From Sulfuritalea sp. (GTDB taxonomy: Bacteria > Pseudomonadota > Gammaproteobacteria > Burkholderiales > Rhodocyclaceae), in contig JALNYT010000008.1 of the NCBI GenBank assembly GCA_023229685.1, positions 1 to 64,000 of the forward strand: 64,000 nt of DNA, read 5' to 3'. Positions 25,563 through 35,321 of this stretch are shown in pieces. The first letter of the stretch is position 1; each line of letters opens with the position of its first letter. The position numbers and the translations under genes are program-made. The notes beneath the pieces were generated by a model. It searched no databases, was not told the origin of the DNA, and worked only from the letters and a program-made list of their open reading frames with translations.

Positions 25563-26462
25563 ATGCATCTGGATCGTTACGTCAACACCCTCGGCAAGCA
25601 CTTGAAGGCCCGCTTTGGCCAGCGTGTGCGGAAGCTGGCGCTGCATGCCGGATTCACCTGCCCCAATCGCGACGGCACGCTGGGGCGCGGCGGCTGCACA
25701 TTTTGCAGCGTTCGCTCCTTCAACCAGGCCGATGCCGAAATTCCAATGCATGAGCAACTCGCGGCACGCAGGACGGAGCTGAAGCGCGCCAGTCGCTTTA
25801 TTGCCTACTTCCAGGCCTATACCAGCACCTATGCGGAGGTCGAGGAATTGCGCCGCCTCTATGCGGAGGCCACCCGCGAGGCTGACATCGTCGGTCTCTG
25901 CGTCGGCACCCGCCCCGATTGCGTGCCGGATTCGGTGCTGGAGATCCTCGCCGATTATCGCCAGCGCGGCTACGAAGTGTGGCTGGAACTCGGTCTGCAA
26001 AGCGCTCACGAAGAGACTCTGCGCCTGATCAATCGCGGACACGGACTTGCCTCCTACGTGGACGCCGTTTCACGTGCCCATCACTACGGCATCCCGGTGT
26101 GCACGCATCTGATTCTCGGCCTGCCGGGGGAATCGGAGGCGATGTGCCGCGAGACTCACGCCCGGGTACTCGGGCTCGGTGTCGCCGGCCTCAAGCTGCA
26201 TCCGCTGATGATCGTCAAGGGCAGCAGCATGGCCGCCCAGCACGCGCGCGGCGAACTGCAGGCGCCGCTGATCGAGGACTATGCCGCCACGGCCGCCGAA
26301 CTGATCCGGCGCACGCCGCCGGAAGTGGTGTTTCATCGGGTGACGGCCACCGCCCGGGAGCCGACGCTGATCGCGCCGGACTGGTGCCACACCTCGTGGC
26401 CGGCGATTCATGCCATTTGCGAGGACCTGATGCGCAACGGCATTCAGGGCTGCCAGGCTTAG
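25563..26462 (+). CDS. YhcC-type radical SAM protein (TIGR01212-like)
   Basis: 299 residues. The N-terminus LHAGFTCPNRDGTLGRGGCT leads to a cluster-binding CxxxxxxxxxxxCxxC pattern (the last Cys in CTFC), typical of the Elp3-related YhcC family. VCVGTRPDCVPDSVLE, WLELGLQSAHEETL and HLILGLPGE form the barrel strands. The family is probably RNA- or tRNA-directed, but the substrate is not established to my knowledge. Confidence 0.88.
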   Translation: MHLDRYVNTLGKHLKARFGQRVRKLALHAGFTCPNRDGTLGRGGCTFCSVRSFNQADAEIPMHEQLAARRTELKRASRFIAYFQAYTSTYAEVEELRRLYAEATREADIVGLCVGTRPDCVPDSVLEILADYRQRGYEVWLELGLQSAHEETLRLINRGHGLASYVDAVSRAHHYGIPVCTHLILGLPGESEAMCRETHARVLGLGVAGLKLHPLMIVKGSSMAAQHARGELQAPLIEDYAATAAELIRRTPPEVVFHRVTATAREPTLIAPDWCHTSWPAIHAICEDLMRNGIQGCQA

Positions 26463-26492
26463 AGCCTATTTCAATAATGCTGAAATAAAGTT

Positions 26493-27758
26493 TCAGTGAT
26501 GCGCCAGGTCTTCCAGATGCGCGACGTCGTCCCGGTCGCGCTGGTTGGCCTCATGCTGGCGCTTGACCAGCCACATCGTGCCGGCGACGAACAGGCCGAA
26601 CATGACGATGATCCAGTAGATCGACAACTGAGCCTTGAGCAGCGCGGAGTAAGTGCTGGTCATCACCAGGATCGAAATGTTCTCGTTGAAGTTTTGCACA
26701 GCGATGGAATGGCCCGCACCCATCAGAATGTGTCCCCGATGCTGCAATAGTGCGTTCATCGGCACCACGAAGAAGCCCGAAAGAACCCCGATCAGGACCA
26801 GCAGTGGTGTCGCCAGCCACATGTCGCGCACGCCGATCATGGCGATGACGCCAACGCCCATGGCGATGCCCAGCGGGATCACGCGCACCGACTTCTTCAG
26901 GGTGATCATCCGCGCCGCGAGCACCGCGCCGATGGCGACGCCGACGGCGACCACGCCCTGCAGCAGGCTGGCCTTCGACAGATCCAGATTCAAGGCGACC
27001 CTGGCCCATTCCAGCACAATGAATTGCAGCGTCGCTCCGGCGCCCCAGAACAGGGTGGTTACGGCCAGCGAGATCTGGCCCAGTCGGTCGCGCCACAGCA
27101 GCTTGAGGCAATGGTTGAATTCATGAAACAGATAGATCGGGTTTCTTTTCAGCGGCTTGTGGTCGACGCCGGTATCCGGGATGTAGAGATTGAACAGCGC
27201 CGCGGTCAGGTACAGCGTACCGATGACGACCAGGGTCATCTCGGCAACCGTATTGACGCCGGTCTCGATCACGGGAAAATCCAGGGAGAGCAGGCTGTGT
27301 GAGATCTCGGGCCTGATCAGGGCTCCACCCAGCACCACGCCGAGGATGATGGCGACGACGGTGAGTCCCTCGATCCAGCCATTGGCGACGACCAGCAGCC
27401 GGTGCGGCAGGTATTCGGTGAGGATGCCGTACTTGGCCGGTGAGTAGGCGGCAGCACCGAGTCCGACCACCGCATAGGCCAGCAGGGGATGCAGGTCGAA
27501 GAACATCAGGCTGCAGCCAAGAATCTTGATGCCGTTGCTGATGAACATGACCCGCCATTTGGGCATGGAATCGGCAAAGGCGCCGACGAAGGCAGCCAGA
27601 GCAACGTAGGAAACCGTAAAGAAGGTTTTCAGCAGCGGCTCGTACGCTGCCGGGGCGTGCATGTCGCGCAGGATGGCGATGGCGGCGATCAGCAGGGCGT
27701 TGTCGGCCAGCGCAGAAAAAAATTGCGCGGCCATGATGATGTAGAAACCAGGACTCAT
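26493..27758 (-). CDS. lplT: lysophospholipid transporter LplT (MFS)
   Basis: 421 residues, twelve hydrophobic segments. It flips lysophospholipids to the cytoplasmic leaflet for re-acylation. The opening MSPGFYIIMAAQFFSALADNA is typical of LplT (first 19 residues shown are diagnostic), and the interior repeats of major facilitator transporters follow. No fused Aas acyltransferase is adjacent. It is divergent from the LysR gene. Confidence 0.9.
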   Translation of the reverse strand: MSPGFYIIMAAQFFSALADNALLIAAIAILRDMHAPAAYEPLLKTFFTVSYVALAAFVGAFADSMPKWRVMFISNGIKILGCSLMFFDLHPLLAYAVVGLGAAAYSPAKYGILTEYLPHRLLVVANGWIEGLTVVAIILGVVLGGALIRPEISHSLLSLDFPVIETGVNTVAEMTLVVIGTLYLTAALFNLYIPDTGVDHKPLKRNPIYLFHEFNHCLKLLWRDRLGQISLAVTTLFWGAGATLQFIVLEWARVALNLDLSKASLLQGVVAVGVAIGAVLAARMITLKKSVRVIPLGIAMGVGVIAMIGVRDMWLATPLLVLIGVLSGFFVVPMNALLQHRGHILMGAGHSIAVQNFNENISILVMTSTYSALLKAQLSIYWIIVMFGLFVAGTMWLVKRQHEANQRDRDDVAHLEDLAHH

Positions 27759-27880
27759 TGGTTGGGCCGGTGGTCCGGCCGTATTTTCGTGTGCCGTTTT
27801 ATATCACGAAAGGCGTGCCACAATCGGTATGCTGCAGTGCCGCATAGGTCATAAAATCCTCTCATGATGTGTGATTTGTG

Positions 27881-27912
27881 ATTGAATACTGCTGGCGCAA
27901 CAGATATTCAAT
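27881..27912. promoter_or_regulatory. inverted repeat before the LysR gene, candidate operator
   Basis: ATTGAATA (27881-27888) and TATTCAAT (27905-27912) form a perfect 8-base inverted repeat with 16 bases between, including CTG...CAG symmetry. It lies just before the GGAGG ribosome-binding site of the LysR gene. LysR regulators often bind partly symmetric sites near their own promoter, so autoregulation is plausible. Confidence 0.45.
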
Positions 27913-27927
27913 TCGGAGGTAGTAGCC

Positions 27928-28842
27928 ATGGCGGATCGCCGGCTCCAGGTTTTTCATGCGGTTGCCAAACAACTGTCGTTTACCAAGGCAGCCGAAGTGC
28001 TGTTTATGACGCAACCGGCGGTGACTTTTCAGATCAAGCAACTCGAAGAGCACTTCAACACGCGGCTTTTCGATCGCGGCCACGGGCGCATAGCGCTGAC
28101 GCCGGCGGGCGAAGTGGTGCTCGGTTACGCAGAAAAAATTCTGGGCCTCTCGTCGGAAATGGACGTGCGCCTGTCGGAATTGACAGGCGAGATCGGCGGA
28201 TCCCTGATGGTGGGTGCATCGACCACGATCGCCGAATTCATGCTGCCGGGGATTCTTGGCGAATTCAAGTCGACTTATCCCAACGTGCGCTCGCGCCTGA
28301 CAGTCGGCAATTCGGAATCCATCGAAAACCGCGTCATGGAACATACCATCGACATCGGCTTCATCGAATCGCTGTCGCACGAACCGAATCTGGAATGCGA
28401 GGTGTGCTGCGACGACGAACTGGTGGTGATCTGCCATCCACGCTTTCCATTGGCGCGGTACAAGGAACTGACCCCGCAGAAGCTGCTGGAGCATGCATTT
28501 ATTTCGCGTGAACCGGGTTCCGGAACGCGCGAATTCACCGAGAACTACCTGCGCCATTCGGGGGTTCCACTCGATCAGTTGAACGTGGTGATGGAACTTG
28601 GCAGCCCGATTGCGCTCAATGGTGTGGTCGAAACGGGACTGGGTTTCGCCATCGCATCGCGCGCCTCGGTGACCAAGGAACAGCGACTGGGGGATATTGT
28701 TGCGATACCGCTCAAGCCGCGCCTGATCCGGACGCTCTCGATGGTTTATCCAAAAGAAAAATTCCGCTCGCGGCTGGTGGCGACCTTTGTCGAATTCGCT
28801 TCCTTGCGGCTGCGCGCGCTGATCGCGAAGAAGCCGATCTAG
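27928..28842 (+). CDS. LysR-family transcriptional regulator
   Basis: 304 residues. The winged helix-turn-helix FHAVAKQLSFTKAAEVLFMT with QPAVTFQIKQLEEHF is at the N-terminus. A periplasmic-binding-like effector domain follows (about 90-290). The sequence resembles the CysL/YeiE branch (SLMVGASTTIAEFMLPGIL, LGSPIALNGVVETGLGFAI). The effector is unknown; neighbours alr and radA give no clear clue. Confidence 0.88.
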   Translation: MADRRLQVFHAVAKQLSFTKAAEVLFMTQPAVTFQIKQLEEHFNTRLFDRGHGRIALTPAGEVVLGYAEKILGLSSEMDVRLSELTGEIGGSLMVGASTTIAEFMLPGILGEFKSTYPNVRSRLTVGNSESIENRVMEHTIDIGFIESLSHEPNLECEVCCDDELVVICHPRFPLARYKELTPQKLLEHAFISREPGSGTREFTENYLRHSGVPLDQLNVVMELGSPIALNGVVETGLGFAIASRASVTKEQRLGDIVAIPLKPRLIRTLSMVYPKEKFRSRLVATFVEFASLRLRALIAKKPI

Positions 28843-28850
28843 GGCGTAGC

Positions 28851-29942
28851 ATGTCGCGACCGATACGCGCACGCCTGGACTGGTCGGCGCTACGCCATAA
28901 CCATCTCGTGGTGCGGCGCTACGCCGGCAGCGCCAAGGTTTGGAGCGTGGTCAAGGCCGACGCCTATGGTCACGGTCTGTTGTCCGCGGCGCGTGCCTTG
29001 ATGGACACCACCGACGGTTTTGCGCTGGTGGAACTGGAAGGCGCCATGGCGCTGCGCGATGCCGGAATTGCGCATCCCATCCTGATGCTGGAAGGCCCTT
29101 ATCAGGCCGATGACCTGCCCTTGTTCGCCGAGCTTGAACTGACTCCCGTGCTGCACACGATGTGGCAGGTCGATGCGCTGCTCGACGCCCGCCTGCCGAC
29201 GCGATTGCCGGTCTACCTCAAGCTCAATACCGGCATGAACCGCCTGGGTTTCAATGCGGATGAATTCACGACGGCGCTGGCCAGGCTGGCCGCCGCCAAC
29301 TGCATGGCATCGGTCACGCTGATGACGCATTTTGCCGATGCTGACGAAGCGCGCGGCATCCAGCGGCAGCTCGAGCGCTTTCAAGCCATGGCGGGTGGCC
29401 GCGAGTTACCCGTGTCGCTGGCCAATTCCGCCGCCTTGGTGCGCTTTCCGGAGGCGGTGGGGGATTGGGTGCGCCCCGGCATCATGCTCTACGGTTCGTC
29501 CCCCTTCCCTGAAAGGCAGAGCGCCGCCGAGCTCGATCTGCGTCCCGTGATGACCCTGGAAAGCGAGTTGATCGCCGTGCGCGAACTCGAGCCCGGCGAC
29601 GCTGTCGGCTACGGCAGCAGCTTTATTGCAGAACAAGCCATGCGCGTTGGCGTGGTGGCTTGCGGCTATGGCGACGGCTACCCGCGTCACGCGCCGAGCG
29701 GAACGCCGGTGAGGATCGCGGGACGGCACACGCATACTCTGGGCCGGGTTTCGATGGACAAGATTTGTGTCGATCTGACCGAACTGCCGGCAGCAGTCGG
29801 CGTTGGCGATACGGTGACGCTGTGGGGCGGCCAGGGCGAAATGCATGTGCCGGTCGACGAGGTTGCCGCCGCTGCCGATACCGTGGCCTACGAACTGTTC
29901 TGTGCCCTGGCGCCGCGCGTGCCGGTCATAGAACTGAATTGA
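28851..29942 (+). CDS. alr: alanine racemase
   Basis: 363 residues of PLP-dependent fold type III. It makes D-alanine for peptidoglycan. The PLP lysine lies in VVKADAYGHG, the catalytic tyrosine near the C-terminal domain in SGDAVGYGSSF-like sequence (EPGDAVGYGSSF), and the DKICVDLT strand follows. It is 8 bases downstream of the LysR stop and abuts radA (TGATG overlap). Confidence 0.96.
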   Translation: MSRPIRARLDWSALRHNHLVVRRYAGSAKVWSVVKADAYGHGLLSAARALMDTTDGFALVELEGAMALRDAGIAHPILMLEGPYQADDLPLFAELELTPVLHTMWQVDALLDARLPTRLPVYLKLNTGMNRLGFNADEFTTALARLAAANCMASVTLMTHFADADEARGIQRQLERFQAMAGGRELPVSLANSAALVRFPEAVGDWVRPGIMLYGSSPFPERQSAAELDLRPVMTLESELIAVRELEPGDAVGYGSSFIAEQAMRVGVVACGYGDGYPRHAPSGTPVRIAGRHTHTLGRVSMDKICVDLTELPAAVGVGDTVTLWGGQGEMHVPVDEVAAAADTVAYELFCALAPRVPVIELN

Positions 29943-31309
29943 TGGCAAAGGCCAAGACCCAGTATTCCTGCACCGAATGCGGCGCCAGTGCGCCCAAGTG
30001 GCAGGGGCAGTGCCCCGGTTGCGGACAGTGGAACACGCTGGTCGAGGCGGTGATCGAAAGCGCTGCGCCGGTGGGGCGCGACTTTGCCACACTGGGTGGC
30101 GCCAGCGGATTGCAGATGCTGGCCGGGATCCGGCCGCGCGAGGAACCGCGGCAGCCTACCGGAGTCGAGGAATTCGACCGCGTGCTGGGCGGCGGGTTGG
30201 TGGCGGGCGGCGTGGTGCTGATCGGCGGCGATCCCGGCATCGGCAAATCGACGCTGCTGTTGCAGGCCCTGGCACGCCTGGCCCAGGCCAACGAAAACGT
30301 GCTCTATGTTTCCGGCGAAGAGTCGGGCGAGCAGGTGGCGTTGCGCGCGCGGCGTTTGCAGCTGGATGTCGGTGGCATGCAGTTGCTGGCCGAGATCAAT
30401 CTGGAAAAGATACTCGCGACGCTGATAAGCCTGCGCCCGGCCGTGGCGGTGATCGATTCGATCCAGACGGTGTGGTCGGATGCGCTGCAATCGGCGCCCG
30501 GATCGGTGGCCCAGGTGCGCGAATGCGCGGCCCAGCTGACGCGCTTCGCCAAGCAAAGCGGCACCTGCGTGATCCTTGTCGGCCATGTCACCAAGGAAGG
30601 CAGCCTGGCCGGCCCGCGCGTGCTGGAACACATGGTCGATACCGTGCTCTATTTCGAGGGCGACACGCACTCGAGCTTCCGTCTGGTGCGCGCGGTCAAG
30701 AACCGCTTCGGCGCCGTCAATGAGCTGGGCGTGTTCGCCATGACCGACAAGGGGCTGCGCGGTGTTGCCAACCCCTCGGCCCTGTTTCTCTCGCAGCACT
30801 CGCTCGACGTTGCCGGCTCCTGCGTGCTGTGCACCCAGGAAGGCACGCGGCCCCTGCTGGTGGAGATCCAGGCGCTGGTCGATGGCTCGCAGGCGCCCAA
30901 TCCGCGCCGCCTTACCGTGGGCCTCGAACAGAACCGCCTGGCGATGCTGCTGGCGGTACTGCACCGCCATGCCGGCATCGTTTGCGCCGATCAGGATGTG
31001 TTCGTCAACGCCGTCGGCGGCGTCAAGATCGCCGAGCCGGCAGCCGATCTCGCGGTGTTGCTGGCCATCGTTTCGTCGTTGCGCAACAAGCCCTTGCCGG
31101 GCAAGCTGGTGGTCTTCGGCGAAGTTGGCCTGGCCGGCGAAATCCGCCCAGCGCCGCGCGGCCAGGAACGTCTCAAGGAGGCCGCTAAACTCGGCTTCAC
31201 CCATGCCATGGTGCCCAAGGCCAATGCGCCAAGGCAGGCGATCAAGGGCATCGAGGTCATCGCCCTCGACCGCATCGAGCAGGCCATCGAGCAGATGCGA
31301 AGCTGGTGA
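29942..31309 (+). CDS. radA: DNA repair protein RadA
   Basis: 455 residues from ATG 29942. The C4 zinc finger CTECGASAPKWQGQCPGCG is at the N-terminus, Walker A GGDPGIGKSTLLLQ in the RecA-like core, the RadA-specific KNRFG motif follows, and the C-terminal Lon-like domain has AVGGVKIAEPAADLAVLLAI. It promotes branch migration in recombination. It overlaps alr, forming an alr-radA unit. Confidence 0.97.
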   Translation: MAKAKTQYSCTECGASAPKWQGQCPGCGQWNTLVEAVIESAAPVGRDFATLGGASGLQMLAGIRPREEPRQPTGVEEFDRVLGGGLVAGGVVLIGGDPGIGKSTLLLQALARLAQANENVLYVSGEESGEQVALRARRLQLDVGGMQLLAEINLEKILATLISLRPAVAVIDSIQTVWSDALQSAPGSVAQVRECAAQLTRFAKQSGTCVILVGHVTKEGSLAGPRVLEHMVDTVLYFEGDTHSSFRLVRAVKNRFGAVNELGVFAMTDKGLRGVANPSALFLSQHSLDVAGSCVLCTQEGTRPLLVEIQALVDGSQAPNPRRLTVGLEQNRLAMLLAVLHRHAGIVCADQDVFVNAVGGVKIAEPAADLAVLLAIVSSLRNKPLPGKLVVFGEVGLAGEIRPAPRGQERLKEAAKLGFTHAMVPKANAPRQAIKGIEVIALDRIEQAIEQMRSW

Positions 31310-31321
31310 AAGGCCAACCCA

Positions 31322-31400
31322 TGAGCCACAGAGGACACAGAGGTCACAGAGAAATACATGGTGGGCTTTTCCTCTGTGATCTCTGTGTCCTCTGTGGCTA
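31322..31400. repeat. CACAGAG 9-bp-periodic inverted repeat, copy 2
   Basis: The left arm (31322-31352) reads as GAGCCACAG followed by CACAGAG units. The right arm (31371-31400) is CCTCTGTG and TCTCTGTG units ending GGCTA, around a loop of about 18 bases. The downstream ABC permease has its AAGGG ribosome-binding site in the first bases after the repeat. Confidence 0.85.
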
Positions 31401-31410
31401 AAGGGTTCTC

Positions 31411-33900
31411 ATGACTTCATTGCGGCTGATGTGGCGCATGCTCGCCCGCGACTGGCGCGCCGGCGAATTGACGGTGCTGGGCATCGCCTTGATGCTGGCG
31501 GTTGCGGCGCTGACCAGTGTCGGTTTTCTGACCGACCGCGTCGAGCAGGCGCTGAAGCTCGAATCGCACCAGTTGCTCGGCGGCGATCTGTTGCTGACCG
31601 CCGATCATCCCTGGGCGCAAAAGTTTCGCCAGGAGGCGGCGGCGCGCGGTCTCAGGCAGGCCGAGAGTGCCACCTTCCCGAGCATGGTGAGCCTCGGCAG
31701 CGCGGCCTTGCTTGCCGAAATCAAGGCAGTGTCGACGGGCTATCCGCTGCGCGGCACCTTGCGCACCGCGCCGCTGCTCAACGCGCCCGATGCCGATACT
31801 CCGCGTGTGCCGCAAGCCGGCGAAGCCTGGCCCGATGAGCGCCTGGCGACCACGCTGAGTCTCGCCCCGGGCACCTCGCTGGCGCTGGGAAAAATCGCGG
31901 TTGTCAGCGGCCCGGTGCTGACACTGGAACCGGATCGCGGCATGAACGTGTTTGCGCTGGCGCCGCGCCTGATGGTCAACCTCGCCGATCTGCCGGCGAC
32001 CGGCCTGATCCAGAGCGGCAGCCGGGTCAGCTATCGTTTGCATCTGGCCGGCGACGCGCCGGCAGTGGCGGCCTTCGAAGCCTGGGCCAGGATCCAGCTT
32101 GGTCGCGGCGAAAAGATCGAAAGCCTGGACAACGCGCGGCCCGAGATTCGCAACGTGACCGAGCGGGCGCAACGCTTTTTGCGCCTTGCTGCCCTGCTGG
32201 CCGTGATTCTCGCCGCGGTGGCCGTGGCGCTGGCCGCCGAGCGCTATATGCGGCGGCATCTCGACGGCTGCGCGGTGATGCGCTGCATGGGCGCCTCGGG
32301 ACCGCAGCTGCTGCTGATTCACGGCGGCGAATTCCTGCTGTTCGGCCTTACGGCGACACTGGCCGGCTGCGCAGCGGGTTTTGGCGTGCAGACAGCGCTG
32401 CAACAACTGCTTGCGGGATTGCTGGTGACCAAGCTGCCGGCGCCGTCGCTCCTGCCCTGGCTGCATGGCCTGCTGGTCGGCCTCACCCTCGTCATCGGCT
32501 TCGCCCTGCCGCCCCTGCTGCGCTTGCAGCGCGTGCCGACGATACGCGTGCTGCGCCGCGAGTGGAGCGGGTCGGAACCCGCTTCGGTCGGCGCCTACCT
32601 GCTGGGCGCGCTGGTGCTGGCGGCCTTGATGCTGTGGATGGCGGGAGAACTGCGCCTGGGTCTGATCGTGCTGGCGGGATTCCTGATTGCGCTCGGCTTC
32701 TTCGCCCTGATGGCGCGCGTGCTGCTCGCCGTACTGGGCCGCCTGCGACCGGCCGGCCGCGGCTATGGCTGGCGCCATGGGCTGGCCAATCTGCGCCGCC
32801 GGCTGGCCGCAACCATGGTGCAGGCGGTGGCGCTGGCGTTGGGTCTGACGGCTTTGCTGCTGCTCACCGTGGCCCGCGGCGACTTGCTCGACAGCTGGCT
32901 GGCACGTGTCCCGGCCAACGCGCCGAATCGTTTCGCGATCAACATCCAGCCCGATCAGCGTGCCGCCATCGCCGACTTCTTCAAGGCGCGCGGGCTGCCG
33001 GCGCCGGACCTGGAGCCGATGGTGCGCGGGCGCCTGGTGCAGGTCAATGGCAAGGCGGTCGGACCGGAGAGCTATGCCGATGATCGCGCCCAGCGCCTGG
33101 TCGATCGGGAATTCAATCTGTCGTGGTCGGCTGCGCTTCCTGCCGGCAACACCGTCAGCGGCGGGCGCTGGCACGGCGTCACGCAGGCGGCCGAGTTTTC
33201 GGTGGAGCAGGGCCTGGCCGAGACGCTGAATCTGAAGCTGGGCGATCGCCTGACCTACGACATCGCCGGCAATCGGGTCGAGGCGCTGATCACCAGTCTC
33301 AGGAAGCTCGACTGGGATTCGATGCGCGTCAATTTCTTTGTCATGGCGCCGCCCGGCGTGCTCGATAATTTTCCTGTCAGCTACATCACCAGTTTTCATC
33401 TGCCGGCCGACAGGTCAAGCGTCATACCGGAACTGGTGCGGGCCTTCCCCAACCTGACCGTGATCGATGTTGCCGCCCTGGTCAAGCAACTGCATGCGAC
33501 CATCGACCAGGTCGCCCGCGCCGTGCAACTGGTGTTCGGCTTCGCCGTCCTGGCCGGCCTCGCCGTGCTCTACGCGGCGCTGCAGGCCAGCAGCGACGAG
33601 CGTCGCCATGAGCTTGCCGTATTGCGCGCGCTGGGCGCCCGCAGCCGGCAACTTTCCAGCGCGCTGCTGGCCGAGTTTGCGGCGCTGGGTGCGCTCGCCG
33701 GGTTGCTTGCCGGAATCGCCGCCAGCCTCATCGGCTGGGGTTTGGCGCGCTTCGCGTTCCGCCTCGATTACCTGCCGAATCCGGGCCTGTGGCTGATCGG
33801 CTTGCTGGCCGGCACCGCGCTGGTCGTCGTCGCCGGTTGGCTCGGCGCTTCGTCGATGCTGCGCCAGTCCGCGTTGCCGGCCTTGAGGGCGGCGCAGTAA
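31411..33900 (+). CDS. FtsX-domain ABC transporter permease (YbbP-like), ATPase not adjacent
   Basis: 829 residues with two FtsX-type regions. The architecture is an N-terminal helix, a large extracytoplasmic domain (about 50-250), a cluster of helices (about 255-480), a second periplasmic domain (about 490-680), and final helices with the coupling motif SSDERRHELAVLRALGARS. Homologues (YbbP) usually pair with the ATPase YbbA and act with a lipase; neither is next to this gene. It could pair with an ATPase elsewhere. Confidence 0.85.
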   Translation: MTSLRLMWRMLARDWRAGELTVLGIALMLAVAALTSVGFLTDRVEQALKLESHQLLGGDLLLTADHPWAQKFRQEAAARGLRQAESATFPSMVSLGSAALLAEIKAVSTGYPLRGTLRTAPLLNAPDADTPRVPQAGEAWPDERLATTLSLAPGTSLALGKIAVVSGPVLTLEPDRGMNVFALAPRLMVNLADLPATGLIQSGSRVSYRLHLAGDAPAVAAFEAWARIQLGRGEKIESLDNARPEIRNVTERAQRFLRLAALLAVILAAVAVALAAERYMRRHLDGCAVMRCMGASGPQLLLIHGGEFLLFGLTATLAGCAAGFGVQTALQQLLAGLLVTKLPAPSLLPWLHGLLVGLTLVIGFALPPLLRLQRVPTIRVLRREWSGSEPASVGAYLLGALVLAALMLWMAGELRLGLIVLAGFLIALGFFALMARVLLAVLGRLRPAGRGYGWRHGLANLRRRLAATMVQAVALALGLTALLLLTVARGDLLDSWLARVPANAPNRFAINIQPDQRAAIADFFKARGLPAPDLEPMVRGRLVQVNGKAVGPESYADDRAQRLVDREFNLSWSAALPAGNTVSGGRWHGVTQAAEFSVEQGLAETLNLKLGDRLTYDIAGNRVEALITSLRKLDWDSMRVNFFVMAPPGVLDNFPVSYITSFHLPADRSSVIPELVRAFPNLTVIDVAALVKQLHATIDQVARAVQLVFGFAVLAGLAVLYAALQASSDERRHELAVLRALGARSRQLSSALLAEFAALGALAGLLAGIAASLIGWGLARFAFRLDYLPNPGLWLIGLLAGTALVVVAGWLGASSMLRQSALPALRAAQ

Positions 33901-33938
33901 GGAAAGCGCAGGAACATCGACAGCCGAGGGGGCCGAGC

Positions 33939-35321
33939 CTAGCTGTTCGGCATCGTCCAGGCGCCGCCGAGCGCCTTGAACAGGCCGACCGACGCCTGTA
34001 GCCGCGACAGCCGAATCTGCGACAGTTGGTCCTCGGCCTGGAACAGTGTGCGCTGCGCGTCGAGCACCGTCAGCAGGTCGTCTGCGCCCTCGCGATAGCG
34101 GATTTCCGCAAGTCTCAGGGCCACGCGCGCCTGTTCCACGACCTGTTCCTGAAGCAGTTCCTGTGCTGCCGTGCGCCCGCCGGCGGCCAGCGCGCTTTCG
34201 ACGTCCGCCAGCGCGGCAAGCACGGCCTTGCGGTAGTTTTCCACCAGTTCGCGTTCGCGCGAGGCCGCTACATCGACTTGTGCGCGCAGGCGGCCGCCGT
34301 CGAAAATCGGCTGCAACAACGAGGCGCCGATCGCCAATACCGCCGTGGGCGCGTTCAGAAAATTGATCAGAACGTCGCTCGCGAGTCCTGCCGAGCCGGT
34401 CAGCGAGATGCTGGGCAGCAAAGCGGCGCGCGCCGCGGCGACATCGGCATTGGCGGCGGCGAGTTGTGCTTCGGCGCTGGCAAGATCGGGTCTTCGTACC
34501 AGCAGTTGCGCCGGCAGTCCGGGGGCGACGCGCGGCACGGCCAGACCGGCGACGGACGAGGCCGCAGTCTCGAACCCTTCCGGCGTTCGCCCGAGCAGGA
34601 TCGCCAGTGCGAACAGCGTCTGGCGTTCCTGCAACTCCAGCGGCGGGATAGCGGCCCTTTGCGTCAGCACCGCCGCCTTCTGCCGCGCGAGGTCAAGTGC
34701 CGATGCGGCACCATTGCGGACACGAGAGTCCACGACCTTGAACACACGCTCGGCGATGTCCAGGTTTTCGCGTACGATCGCCAGGCGGCCGCGCAGCGAC
34801 AGAAGCTGGAAATATCCGTTGGCAACGCCGGCGACGAGCGTGAGCCTGACGGTCTCGCCATCGAAACGGCTGGCGCGCAGCGCAGCCTCGGCAGAGCGCA
34901 GGCCGGAGGCATTTTTTCCCCATAGGTCCACCTCGTAGCTCGCGCTGAGCGTGGCGCTGCTCGCATCGCCCTTCTGCCAGTTGCCGCCATCGACGTGCGT
35001 TTCGCGGCGCGAGGTGCCGGCGCCGAGGTTCAAGGCCGGGAACAGCGTCGCGTCAGCCATGCGGACCTGTGCTTCGGCCTGGCGCACGCGCTCCGCGGCA
35101 ATGGCGAGGTCAGGATTGGCGGCCTGGGCGGCGGCGACCAGTGACGAAAGGTCCGCCGAGCCGAACGCGCCCCACCAGTCCGCGGCCGGCGCAGCAGCGT
35201 CGGCAGCGGGCGCCTCCGTGAATGCCCGTGGCATGTCGGGTGCCGGTGCCGGAGCATTGCCGGTGACGGCGCAGCCGCCGAGCAGCGTCGCAAGCCAAAG
35301 GCAGACGAGTCGTTGGTTCAT
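33939..35321 (-). CDS. outer membrane factor of an efflux system (NodT/OprM family lipoprotein)
   Basis: 460 residues. A lipoprotein signal peptide with lipobox LLGGCAV is at the N-terminus, followed by two OEP/TolC repeat domains (about 60-240 and 250-440) with long helices. It is the outer-membrane channel of a tripartite pump. Its ATG overlaps the macB stop by 4 bases, so it belongs to the macA-macB operon. Confidence 0.92.
   Translation of the reverse strand: MNQRLVCLWLATLLGGCAVTGNAPAPAPDMPRAFTEAPAADAAAPAADWWGAFGSADLSSLVAAAQAANPDLAIAAERVRQAEAQVRMADATLFPALNLGAGTSRRETHVDGGNWQKGDASSATLSASYEVDLWGKNASGLRSAEAALRASRFDGETVRLTLVAGVANGYFQLLSLRGRLAIVRENLDIAERVFKVVDSRVRNGAASALDLARQKAAVLTQRAAIPPLELQERQTLFALAILLGRTPEGFETAASSVAGLAVPRVAPGLPAQLLVRRPDLASAEAQLAAANADVAAARAALLPSISLTGSAGLASDVLINFLNAPTAVLAIGASLLQPIFDGGRLRAQVDVAASRERELVENYRKAVLAALADVESALAAGGRTAAQELLQEQVVEQARVALRLAEIRYREGADDLLTVLDAQRTLFQAEDQLSQIRLSRLQASVGLFKALGGAWTMPNS

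Noticed and set aside
31417..33399. 660-codon minus-strand frame opposite the FtsX permease
   Set aside because: Composition (Gln/Arg/His-rich) is a codon-shadow pattern; permease motifs on the plus strand are clear.
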